64,000 nt of DNA from Planctomycetota bacterium (GTDB lineage: Bacteria > Planctomycetota > Planctomycetia > Pirellulales > PALSA-1355). The stretch's first letter is position 1. Each line of letters opens with the position of its first letter. The stretch covers positions 1-64,000 of the forward strand of contig QQVE01000068.1 of assembly GCA_003389325.1 (NCBI GenBank), given 5' to 3'. Shown here piece after piece: positions 27,508 through 35,318 of the stretch. The position numbers and the translations under genes were made by a program. The notes below the pieces were generated by a model. The model worked only from the letters and a program-made list of their open reading frames with translations. It was not told the origin of the DNA and ran no database searches.

Positions 27508-28283
27508 CAAGTCGGGTTCCGGATAGCGTGCGCGCGCGAGGCGATGAGTCCGGCCACGTAGCCGCCTTTGAATCCGGCGTCGATATTCACCACTGTAACG
27601 TTGGCCGCGCAGCTATTGAGCATGCTCAGCAGGGCCGACAGTCCGCCGAGGTTGGCCCCGTAGCCGACGCTGGTCGGCACGCCGATCACCGGACAGGCGA
27701 CGTGACCGCCCACGACGCTGGGCAGCGCCCCCTCCATGCCGGCGATGACCACCACGACGTCCACATCGGCAAACTGCTCGAGATGCTCGAGCAGCCGGTG
27801 CGGTCCGGCCACGCCGACGTCGAAAATCATCTTCACTTCGGCCCCCATCCACTCGAGCGTCTCCCGGGCCTCTTCGGCCACGGGCAGATCGCCCGTGCCG
27901 GCGGTCACGACGGCGACGCGCCCGCCGGGGCGCTGGCCGTCGCCACCGGGTTTGGGAATGCGAAACGTGCCGGCCGTGGCGTTGTAGCGGCCCTGGGGAA
28001 ATCGGGGAGCAATCTCGGCGGCATGTTCGGGCGTGACGCGCGTGGCCAGCACGTCGACACCTTCGGCGATCATCCGCTCGAAGATCTTGACCATCGTGGC
28101 GGCCGTCTTGCCTTGGCCGAAGACCACCTCGGGATAGCCGCAGCGGCGCTGGCGATCCAGATCAATCTGGGCTTCGTCCAGGTCGGCGGTCACTTCGCCG
28201 CTGGCGGCCTCGACGAAGGCGGCCAGCGGCAAGCTGCCGTCGAGCAGTTGGCGGGCCAGTTTTTCAAGCTGCACCGGGTTCAT
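27507..28283 (-). CDS. larB: LarB-type nickel-pincer cofactor carboxylase
   Basis: This 258-residue protein starts at 28283 (MNPVQLEKLARQLL). It has the N-terminal DLDRQRRCGYPEVVFGQGKT segment and a PurE-like C-terminal domain (VVTAGTGDLPVAEEA, VVVIAGMEGALPSVVGG, VIGVPTSVGYG, NIDAGFKGGYVAG). LarB carboxylates and hydrolyses nicotinic acid adenine dinucleotide in the first step toward the nickel-pincer cofactor of LarA-type racemases. No larC, larE or larA is visible in this window, so those steps must be encoded elsewhere or LarB serves another role. It is coupled to nnrD. Confidence 0.9.
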   Translation of the reverse strand: MNPVQLEKLARQLLDGSLPLAAFVEAASGEVTADLDEAQIDLDRQRRCGYPEVVFGQGKTAATMVKIFERMIAEGVDVLATRVTPEHAAEIAPRFPQGRYNATAGTFRIPKPGGDGQRPGGRVAVVTAGTGDLPVAEEARETLEWMGAEVKMIFDVGVAGPHRLLEHLEQFADVDVVVVIAGMEGALPSVVGGHVACPVIGVPTSVGYGANLGGLSALLSMLNSCAANVTVVNIDAGFKGGYVAGLIASRAHAIRNPT

Positions 28284-28499
28284 CGCGTTTATCCTACCCT
28301 GTCGCGCGGGGCTCTGCGAGCAGGGTGTAAGCGGCAGGCGCTTGGAGACGAACCTGCCCGGCCCGCCGAGGCTTTCCCAGGGCAAATCGTCCCAGGGGCG
28401 GCATCTAGCGGGTTTTCCGGCTTGTCAGAATCGGCGGCCAATGTTAGCAAAGTGCATGCAATCGACCTGCATCTCCCCAAGCGCCGAGTCAAAACCTTC

Positions 28500-29591
28500 A
28501 TGAGCCAACACGCCGCGCGCCGCGACAAGCTCCGCCGCTCGTTTCGCAAGCTGGGTCTGGATGCCCTGCTGGTCACTAATTTCACGAACGTTACGTACCT
28601 GACCGGGTTCACCGGCGACGACAGTTATCTCTTGGTGCTCTCCAAGGGCGAGGTGCTCGTCAGCGATCCGCGCTACACCACCCAGCTCGAGGAAGAGTGC
28701 CCGGCCATGGAGGCCTCGATCCGGCCGCCGGGCACGGGCATGGTCGAGCGGATTGCCGACATCGCCACGCGGGCCAAGGTCGGCAAGCTGGGCATCGAAG
28801 GGGCGTCGATGACCGTGGCCCTGCGCGACGAGATCGCCGCGGCACTGCCGAAGGCCGAATTGCAGAGCACGACCGAGCTGGTCGAAGATCTGCGCATCGT
28901 TAAAGACAAGGACGAAGTGGCCGAGATTCGCCGCGCGGTGTGGTATGCCGAGCGGGCCTTCGGCGTGTTGAAAGCTTCGCTGCGCGAGGAGCGCACCGAG
29001 AAGGAAGTGGCCGACGAGCTGGAGAACAACATCCGGCTGTTTGGCGGCAAGGGGTGCAGCTTTCCGTCGATCGTGGCCGTGGGGCCGCGGGCCGCGTTGC
29101 CGCACGCTCGGCCGACCGACCAGCTCATCGGGGCGGCTCCCTTCGTGCTGGTCGACTGGGGGGCCAACGGCGGGCTGTACATGAGCGACTTGACGCGCGT
29201 GTTAGTGACCGGTAAAATCCCGCCCAAACTCGAACGGATATATAGAGTTGTGTTGTCGGCGCAAGAGCAAGCCATTGCCGCGATCCGGCCCGGGCTCACA
29301 TGCCACGAAGTGGACGAGGTGGCCCGGAAGTTGATCGCCAAAGCCGGCTTCGGCAAGAACTTCGGGCACGGCCTGGGACACGGGATCGGCCTGGAGATTC
29401 ACGAAGCCCCGCGACTTGCCGCCAAGGCGCACCGCAAGCTCGAACCGGGCATGGTCGTTACGGTCGAGCCGGGGATCTACCTGCCTGGTTGGGGTGGTGT
29501 GCGCATCGAGGACGACGTGCTGGTGACCAAGTCCGGTTGCGAGGTCCTCACCACAGTAGGCAAACAGTGGGAAGACGCCATCATCGCCTAA
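28500..29591 (+). CDS. M24-family aminopeptidase P-like protein (PepQ/PepP type)
   Basis: The 363-residue protein begins MSQHAARRDKLRRSF. A GTG start about 48 bases earlier is possible, since no clear ribosome-binding site precedes the ATG. The N-terminal creatinase domain (TNFTNVTYLTGFTGDDSYL) is followed by the catalytic domain with its metal ligands: DWGANGGLYMSDLTR, the histidine in GHGLGHGIGL, and the glutamates in VTVEPGIYL and VRIEDDVLV. It cleaves X-Pro bonds in peptides in the cytoplasm. It precedes accB by 95 bases, an arrangement (peptidase-accB-accC) found in many bacteria, and is probably in the same operon. Confidence 0.9.
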   Translation: MSQHAARRDKLRRSFRKLGLDALLVTNFTNVTYLTGFTGDDSYLLVLSKGEVLVSDPRYTTQLEEECPAMEASIRPPGTGMVERIADIATRAKVGKLGIEGASMTVALRDEIAAALPKAELQSTTELVEDLRIVKDKDEVAEIRRAVWYAERAFGVLKASLREERTEKEVADELENNIRLFGGKGCSFPSIVAVGPRAALPHARPTDQLIGAAPFVLVDWGANGGLYMSDLTRVLVTGKIPPKLERIYRVVLSAQEQAIAAIRPGLTCHEVDEVARKLIAKAGFGKNFGHGLGHGIGLEIHEAPRLAAKAHRKLEPGMVVTVEPGIYLPGWGGVRIEDDVLVTKSGCEVLTTVGKQWEDAIIA

Positions 29592-29686
29592 CGCCGCAGG
29601 GCGGATCGAAAACGACGTTCGGTCCGGTGCCAATCCAGAGGCGAGCGAAGGTTGTACTCATGGCGAGTAATCGGGAGAAGTGACTG

Positions 29687-30166
29687 ATGGCGGGCTCGCA
29701 GTCGAATCAAGGCGACATCTTCGACGTCAAGCGCATCCGGCGCCTGGTCGAATTGATGAACGAACACGAGTTGGCGGAGATCGACCTGCGACAGGCCGAT
29801 CAGCGCATCCGGCTGCGAAAGGGGGGCGAGCCGCTGATTACCCCCGCGGTGCAGCCCGCCGTGACGGCGGCGCCGGCCCCGGGCAGCGAGGCGGTGGCCG
29901 CCGACGCCCAATCCGACGCGCACCTGGTCGAGATCAAGAGCCCGATGATCGGCACCTTCTACCTGGCCTCGAGCCCCGAGACGCCGCCTTTCGTAAAGGT
30001 CGGCGACCACGTGGGCCCCACGACCACGGTCTGCATCATTGAAGCCATGAAGGTGTTCAACGAGATCCCGGCCGAAACCTCCGGCCAGGTCGTCGCCGTG
30101 CTGGTCGAAAACGGCGAGCCGGTCGACTTCGGCCAGCCGTTGTTCAAGGTCGATCCCCAGAAATAG
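29687..30166 (+). CDS. accB: Biotin carboxyl carrier protein of acetyl-CoA carboxylase
   Basis: The 159-residue protein has the standard layout: a helical N-terminal region (VKRIRRLVELMNEHELAEI), a proline/alanine-rich flexible linker (about 50-78) and a biotinyl domain (from IKSPMIGTFYL). The biotin attachment motif EAMKV contains Lys122. The carrier shuttles biotin between the AccC and AccAD active sites in fatty acid synthesis. accC follows 41 bases downstream. No accA or accD is in the window. Confidence 0.95.
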   Translation: MAGSQSNQGDIFDVKRIRRLVELMNEHELAEIDLRQADQRIRLRKGGEPLITPAVQPAVTAAPAPGSEAVAADAQSDAHLVEIKSPMIGTFYLASSPETPPFVKVGDHVGPTTTVCIIEAMKVFNEIPAETSGQVVAVLVENGEPVDFGQPLFKVDPQK

Positions 30167-30207
30167 CAGGGGATCCGGCGGAACGCTGAATAGGCCCGGG
30201 TGAGTCG

Positions 30208-31551
30208 ATGTACAAGAGAATTCTGGTTGCCAATCGCGGCGAAATTGCGCTGCGGATCATCCGTGCCTGCAAGGAACTGGGCGTGGAGACGGTGGCCATC
30301 TTCAGCGAAGCCGACCGCGGCTCGGCCTACCTCGAACTCGCCGACGAAGCCTATTGCGTGGGCGGTCCCCGCGGCGCCGACAGCTATCTCAAGATCGACC
30401 GCGTGATCAGTGCGGCCGAGATCGGCAACGTGCAGGCCATTCATCCCGGCTACGGCTTTCTGTCGGAGAACGCGCACTTCAACGAGGTGTGCCGCAGTTG
30501 CAAGATCGATCTGATCGGGCCCACGCCCGAGGCCATGTCCCGCCTGGGCGACAAGAACGAGGCCCGTAAGCTGGCGCGCGACGCCAACGTGCCGGTGGTG
30601 CCCGGCAGTGCCGGGCTGATCAGCGACGAGGCCGAAGCGGTCAAGACGGCGCACGAGATCGGCTTTCCGGTGCTGGTCAAAGCCAGCGCCGGCGGCGGCG
30701 GTCGCGGCATGCGGGTGGCGCTGAACGACCTGGCGCTCAAGGCCGCGCTGCAACAGGCCCGCAGCGAGGCCGAGGCGGCTTTCGGCGACGGCAGCATCTA
30801 CCTGGAGAAGTACGTCGAGCACCCGCGCCACGTCGAGGTGCAGGTGCTGGCCGACCATCACGGCAACGTATTGCACCTGTGGGAGCGCGATTGCTCGACC
30901 CAGCGGCGGCATCAGAAGCTGATCGAGGAGAGCCCCTCGCCGCGGCTGAGCCAGGAAACGCGCGTGGCCATGTGCGAGTCGGCCGTGCGGCTGGTGCACG
31001 CGGCCGGCTACACCAACGCCGGCACCGTGGAGTTCATCGTCGACGAGCAGGAAAACTTCTACTTCATCGAGGTCAACGCTCGCATCCAGGTCGAGCATCC
31101 GGTCACCGAGCTGGTGACCGGCATCGACCTGATCAAGTGGCAGATTCGCATCGCCTCGGGCGAGCCCTTGACCATTTCGCAGTCCGACATCGTGCCCCAG
31201 GGCGTGGCGATCGAGTGCCGCATCAACGCCGAAGACCCGCAGGCGGGCTTCCGGCCGTGCCCCGGCAGGATCGAGCGGATGATGGCCCCCGGCGGTTTCG
31301 GCGTGCGATTCGATTCGCACGCGCACCCCGGCTACGTGGTCTCGCCGTACTACGACTCGATGATCGGCAAGCTGCTGGTGCACCAGCCGACGCGACGCGA
31401 GGCGATCGACTGCATGCTGCGTGCGCTCGACGAGCTGCGGGTCGAAGGCATTATGACCACGGTTCCGCTGCACCGCGAAATCCTCAGCCACGCCGCTTTT
31501 GCCGAAGGGCGTATCGACACCACGTTTGTCGAGCGTAGCGGGCTGGTGTAG
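30208..31551 (+). CDS. accC: Biotin carboxylase subunit of acetyl-CoA carboxylase
   Basis: The protein has 447 residues, the normal length for AccC. It begins MYKRILVANRGEIALRI, has the glycine-rich ATP loop KASAGGGGRGMR, the HVEVQVLADHHGN region, and IEVNARIQVEHPVTE with the catalytic glutamate/asparagine/arginine. It carboxylates biotin on AccB using bicarbonate and ATP. Tight spacing after accB indicates one operon. Confidence 0.97.
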   Translation: MYKRILVANRGEIALRIIRACKELGVETVAIFSEADRGSAYLELADEAYCVGGPRGADSYLKIDRVISAAEIGNVQAIHPGYGFLSENAHFNEVCRSCKIDLIGPTPEAMSRLGDKNEARKLARDANVPVVPGSAGLISDEAEAVKTAHEIGFPVLVKASAGGGGRGMRVALNDLALKAALQQARSEAEAAFGDGSIYLEKYVEHPRHVEVQVLADHHGNVLHLWERDCSTQRRHQKLIEESPSPRLSQETRVAMCESAVRLVHAAGYTNAGTVEFIVDEQENFYFIEVNARIQVEHPVTELVTGIDLIKWQIRIASGEPLTISQSDIVPQGVAIECRINAEDPQAGFRPCPGRIERMMAPGGFGVRFDSHAHPGYVVSPYYDSMIGKLLVHQPTRREAIDCMLRALDELRVEGIMTTVPLHREILSHAAFAEGRIDTTFVERSGLV

Positions 31552-31650
31552 CCGCCGTCCCCCGCTGGTGCCGGTCGGCCTTCACGCCTGCCTAACCGAA
31601 GCGCCCTAGAATAGAGAGAGACCACGTAGCCCTCCGCTCCCGATCTATTG

Positions 31651-32952
31651 ATGACCCTATCGCGACCGCCCAAAGTTGAGACCTCCATCCGCCGCGCGGC
31701 GATCCTGTTTGCCGGCGGACCGGCGCCGGCGGCCAACGCTGTGATCTCGACCGCCGCCAATTCGTTCTGGCGCAACGACATTCCGGTCGTGGGCATCATG
31801 TACGGCTACTCGCGGCTGGTAGACTTCAGCGCCGAGCGCGGACTCGTGGCCGGCCGCGACTACATCAATCTCGATCAACAGACGCTCCGCCGCACGCGCA
31901 ACTCGCAGGGCATCTTGATCGGCACTGCCCGCACGAATCCGGGGCGCGACGTATCGCATCCTTCGCACCTGTCGGACCCCGAGCGGGTGGCTCCGCTGCG
32001 AGCCGTGTACGAGGCGCTGCGGTCGATCGGGGTCGACGCGCTGATCTCGATCGGCGGCGACGACACGCTCAAGACCGCCAACAAGTTCAAGCTGTTCCAG
32101 GACCAACACGCGATCGGCCCACGGATTCCCGTAGTGCACTTGCCCAAGACGATCGACAACGACTACTCGGGCATCGACTTCACGTTCGGCTACTTCACGG
32201 CCGTCGACACGCTCGCCGAGGAGATCCGCAACCTGCTGGCCGATGCCGAGGCCAACCGGGCTTACTTTCTCACCGAAACCATGGGCCGCAGCGCCGGCTG
32301 GCTGGCCTACGGAGCCGCGGTGGCCGGCGAGGCCAGCCTCGTGATCAGCGTCGAAGACATCACGGGCAAGTACCGCGACACCGAAGAGGTGGTCGATCCC
32401 CAGTCCGGCGAGCGTCAGACGCGGCATGTCATGAAGGTCGACGAAGTGGTCAGGCGCATCGTCAAGACGATGCGGGCTCGCGAGGCCGAGGGGAAGGAGT
32501 TCGGCGTGGTGGTGATGGCCGAGGGCCTGGCCGAATACCTGCCGATGAGTTACCTGCAGGGAGTGGCCCGCGCCGAGCACGGCCACATCGCAATCAGCCA
32601 GTTGAACTTGAGCCGCACGTTCTCGAAGCTGATCGCCGACGAGTTCCACACGCAGACCGGGCGGAAGCGCAAGATCACGGGACTGCAACTTGGCTACGAA
32701 GCCCGCTGTGCCAAGCCGCACGCCTTCGACGTGATGCTCGGCAGCCAACTCGGCGTGGGCGGCTACCGGGCCCTGGTCGAAGAAGGGCTCGACGGCGTGA
32801 TGGTTTCCGTTTCCGGACAGTTGGACCTAAACTACGTGCCGTTCGAGAAGCTGATCGACCCCGATTCGCTGGTGACCATGGTTCGCTACGTCGACCCCGC
32901 CAGCGACTTTCAGCGGTTGGCCCGCTTTCTCGAGACGTACGTCAACGAGTAA
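31651..32952 (+). CDS. pfp: 6-phosphofructokinase of the pyrophosphate-dependent type
   Basis: The 433-residue protein is read from ATG 31651; a TTG lies one codon upstream. Two positions set the phosphoryl donor in this family: GGDDT (135-139), where ATP enzymes have GGDG, and PKTIDND (165-171), with Lys166 where ATP enzymes have Gly. Both point to pyrophosphate. MGRSAGWLA and the C-terminal LGYEARCAKPHAFD also match the family. It would interconvert fructose 6-phosphate and fructose 1,6-bisphosphate reversibly. The gene stands alone, 99 bases after accC, and its stop is followed by a repeat B hairpin. Confidence 0.9.
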   Translation: MTLSRPPKVETSIRRAAILFAGGPAPAANAVISTAANSFWRNDIPVVGIMYGYSRLVDFSAERGLVAGRDYINLDQQTLRRTRNSQGILIGTARTNPGRDVSHPSHLSDPERVAPLRAVYEALRSIGVDALISIGGDDTLKTANKFKLFQDQHAIGPRIPVVHLPKTIDNDYSGIDFTFGYFTAVDTLAEEIRNLLADAEANRAYFLTETMGRSAGWLAYGAAVAGEASLVISVEDITGKYRDTEEVVDPQSGERQTRHVMKVDEVVRRIVKTMRAREAEGKEFGVVVMAEGLAEYLPMSYLQGVARAEHGHIAISQLNLSRTFSKLIADEFHTQTGRKRKITGLQLGYEARCAKPHAFDVMLGSQLGVGGYRALVEEGLDGVMVSVSGQLDLNYVPFEKLIDPDSLVTMVRYVDPASDFQRLARFLETYVNE

Positions 32953-33045
32953 CCGTTTAGGCCGGAGCCAACGGCGACGGCGCGTCCGTCGTCCGAGTGG
33001 AAAGCCGGGCAACTGCGCCGTCGCCGATGGCTACGGGCTAAACGG
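32953..33045. repeat. Repeat family B, complete hairpin (copy upstream of the DoxX gene)
   Basis: The left arm 32953-32984 begins CCGTTTAG directly after the phosphofructokinase TAA, and the right arm 33013-33045 ends CTAAACGG. The arms are complementary at most positions (about 28 of 32). The core GGCGACGGCGC is shared with copies at 33485-33571, 15511-15543, 44847-44876 and near 35303. Confidence 0.8.
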
Positions 33046-33069
33046 CGAATTCGTCTGGGGGCTCGTGCG

Positions 33070-33492
33070 ATGCGATACGTCAAACTCGTCGTGCAGTGGC
33101 TGTTCGCGTTGTTCTTCGTGCTGGCCGGCGTGCAGCACTTTCGCGACGAGGAATTCTTTCTGCGGATCATGCCGGACTACATTCCGCAGGAGCTGCATCG
33201 ACCGGCGGTGCTGGTGAGCGGCGCGTGCGAGATCGCCTTGGGCGTGCTGTTGCTGATTCCGCGGACGACGCGGCTGGCGGCCTGGGGCATCATCGCACTG
33301 CTGATCGCCGTGTTTCCGGCCAACATTTATGCGTTTCAGCATTCCGAAGAGCTGTTTGGCATCAGCAAGGCCCAACATTTCATCCGGCTACCGCTGCAGG
33401 GCGTGATGATCGCCCTGGCGTATTGGTTTACTCGACCACCGCGTCAAGCGAGCGCCGTGTCGCCCGAAACAGAGGATGCGTCCACCGTTTAG
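33070..33492 (+). CDS. DoxX-like membrane protein
   Basis: This 140-residue protein has four predicted membrane helices: VVQWLFALFFVLAGVQHF, PAVLVSGACEIALGVLLLI, LAAWGIIALLIAVFPANIY and LPLQGVMIALAYWF. The motif AGVQHF at the end of helix 1 and ACEIALG in helix 2 match DoxX/DoxD-like proteins. Their roles vary and are mostly unknown. The last codon and stop (GTT TAG) are formed by the left arm of a family B repeat, and another copy lies just upstream, so the gene is bracketed by two copies. Confidence 0.8.
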   Translation: MRYVKLVVQWLFALFFVLAGVQHFRDEEFFLRIMPDYIPQELHRPAVLVSGACEIALGVLLLIPRTTRLAAWGIIALLIAVFPANIYAFQHSEELFGISKAQHFIRLPLQGVMIALAYWFTRPPRQASAVSPETEDASTV

Positions 33493-33571
33493 CCGGAGCC
33501 GACGGCGACGGCGCGTATTTCCGGCTCGTTTCCACAAGGGACGCGCCGTCGCCGTCGGCTCCGGCTAACGG
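33485..33571. repeat. Repeat family B, near-perfect hairpin downstream of the DoxX gene
   Basis: The left arm 33485-33516 and the right arm 33541-33571 are complementary over 31 positions with one extra T in the left arm. The left arm contributes the TAG of the DoxX gene. The hairpin lies between DoxX and the convergent hisB, so it may stop transcription from either side. Confidence 0.85.
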
Positions 33572-33583
33572 CGAGGAACCGCG

Positions 33584-34177
33584 TCAACCGGAGAGCGTGC
33601 CCTTGGTGCTGGGGATGCCGGGCGAGCGGGGGTCGGGCTCGACGGCCATGCGGAGCGCTCGGGCGGTGCTCTTGAAGATCGCTTCGCTGATGTGGTGGCT
33701 GTTGCGGCCGTAGGGCACGACGACGTGCAGGTTGCACAGCGCGTTGGCCGCGAACGCCTGCCAGAAGTCTTCGACCAACTGGCTGTCGAACGAGCCGATG
33801 GTGGGCGTGGGAAACGCCGCCTCGAACACGAGGTAGAACCGCCCGCTCAGGTCGATGGCGGTGGTGGCCAGCGCTTCTTCCATGGGCAGCATGAAGTGGC
33901 CGTAGCGGCGGATGCCGGCCTTGTCGCCCACGGCCTGCTTGACGGCCTGGCCCAGGCAGATGCCCACGTCTTCGACCGTGTGATGCTGGTCGACGTGCAA
34001 GTCGCCGACCGCCTTGATGTTCAAGTCGAGCACTCCGTGCTTGGCCAACAGCACCAGCATGTGATCGAAGAAGCCGACGCCGGTGTCGATTTGCGATTGG
34101 CCCGAGCCGTCGAGATTCAACTCGAGGTCGATGTCGGTTTCGGCGGTCTTGCGCTGGATGCGTGCGGTGCGGGCCAT
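33584..34177 (-). CDS. hisB: Imidazoleglycerol-phosphate dehydratase
   Basis: At 197 residues it is the monofunctional form, without the phosphatase domain of the enteric fusion. Family motifs are TGVGFFDHMLVLLAKHG, DLHVDQHHTVEDVGICLG with manganese-binding histidines, and GRNSHHISEAIFKSTARALR near the C-terminus. It converts imidazole glycerol phosphate to imidazole acetol phosphate. It is the last gene of hisD-hisC-hisB on the minus strand, 51 bases after hisC. Confidence 0.96.
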   Translation of the reverse strand: MARTARIQRKTAETDIDLELNLDGSGQSQIDTGVGFFDHMLVLLAKHGVLDLNIKAVGDLHVDQHHTVEDVGICLGQAVKQAVGDKAGIRRYGHFMLPMEEALATTAIDLSGRFYLVFEAAFPTPTIGSFDSQLVEDFWQAFAANALCNLHVVVPYGRNSHHISEAIFKSTARALRMAVEPDPRSPGIPSTKGTLSG

Positions 34178-34228
34178 GGTCGTGAGGTGTGCGGTTGGCG
34201 GCGACGCCGGGAGCGGATCGGGATTCGT

Positions 34229-35275
34229 CTAAATTATCGACTTCAGTAGCGTCAGGCAGGCATCGATCTGGGCGTCGGTGCCGACCGAAATCCGCAGCCC
34301 GTCCCCCCAGCCCTCATAATCCATGTATCGCACCAGGATCTGCCGGGCCTTGAGCTGCTCGTACAGCGGCTTGACCGGCACACTGGGGTGCGGGTTCCAG
34401 AGGAAATTCGCCTGCGAGTCGACCGTGGCAAAGCCCAACGCGCGCATGGCCGCGGCCAGCCGCGTGCGGGTGGCGATGACCTTGGCCGTGTTGTCGGCCA
34501 ACCACGCGGTATCGTCGATTGCCGCGGTGGCTCCGGCGATGCTCAAGGCATCGACGTTGTACGAGTCCTTCACTTTGCGGAACTGTTCGATCATCTGCGG
34601 CTGGGCCACGAGGAACCCGAATCGCAGCCCGGCCAGCGCGTACGACTTGGAGAGCGATCGTGAGACCATGATCTTTTCGTTCTGCGCGACCAGGCTCAGG
34701 CAGTTGGTCTCGGCAAAGTCGCCGTACGCTTCGTCGACCAACAGCGGGCACGGCAACCGATCGGCCAGCTCCAGAATGCGCTCGGGCGGAAGCATCGTGC
34801 CCGACGGGCTGTTGGGGTTGGGCAGGAAGGCCAGCTTCAATCCATCCAGCGGAGCGGCAAACTTGTCGGACAGCGACCAGTCGGTCTCGAAGAACACTTC
34901 TTCGGCGCCGGCGCCCTGCAGGTGGGCCAGGGTCTTGTAGAGGATGTAGCTGGGGTAGGGCAGACGCAGCCACTCGCGCTGGCCCACCAGCGCCCGGGTG
35001 ACGATCGTCAGGATGTCGTCGCTGCCGTTGCCGCACAGGATCCAGTCGGGGTCGACCGAGAGCACGTCGCCCGCGCGGCGGCGAAAGGCCGTGCCGGTGG
35101 GATCGGGATAGCGGGCCAGTCCCCCTTCGGCCACCGCGGCAATCGCTCGGGCGACGGCCGGCGAGGGCGGATAGGGATTCTCGTTTGTGTTGAGCTTGAT
35201 GAACTTGCCGGCCTGCGGCTGCTCGCCCGGCACGTAGCCGGCCATCCGCTCGATCTCAGGACGAAAGTAAGACAT
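34229..35275 (-). CDS. hisC: Histidinol-phosphate aminotransferase
   Basis: This 348-residue fold-type I PLP enzyme has LNTNENPYPPSPAV near the N-terminus, NGSDDIL, FLPNPNSPSG, LLVDEAYGDF, the PLP lysine in SLSKSYALAGLR, and a C-terminal arginine in GLRISVGT. These are standard for HisC, which transfers an amino group from glutamate to imidazole acetol phosphate. It lies between hisD (43 bases upstream) and hisB, which confirms the pathway. Confidence 0.96.
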   Translation of the reverse strand: MSYFRPEIERMAGYVPGEQPQAGKFIKLNTNENPYPPSPAVARAIAAVAEGGLARYPDPTGTAFRRRAGDVLSVDPDWILCGNGSDDILTIVTRALVGQREWLRLPYPSYILYKTLAHLQGAGAEEVFFETDWSLSDKFAAPLDGLKLAFLPNPNSPSGTMLPPERILELADRLPCPLLVDEAYGDFAETNCLSLVAQNEKIMVSRSLSKSYALAGLRFGFLVAQPQMIEQFRKVKDSYNVDALSIAGATAAIDDTAWLADNTAKVIATRTRLAAAMRALGFATVDSQANFLWNPHPSVPVKPLYEQLKARQILVRYMDYEGWGDGLRISVGTDAQIDACLTLLKSII

Positions 35276-35302
35276 GCGGGGCCTGTGTTACGGGGAGGAA
35301 CG

Positions 35303-35315
35303 CGGCGACGGCGCG
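35303..35315. repeat. Core of repeat family B next to hisD
   Basis: CGGCGACGGCGCG, the core of family B arms, lies in the short gap between hisD and hisC. The outer parts of the arm are not conserved, so this may be a decayed copy or a chance match. Confidence 0.3.
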
Positions 35316-35318
35316 CGG

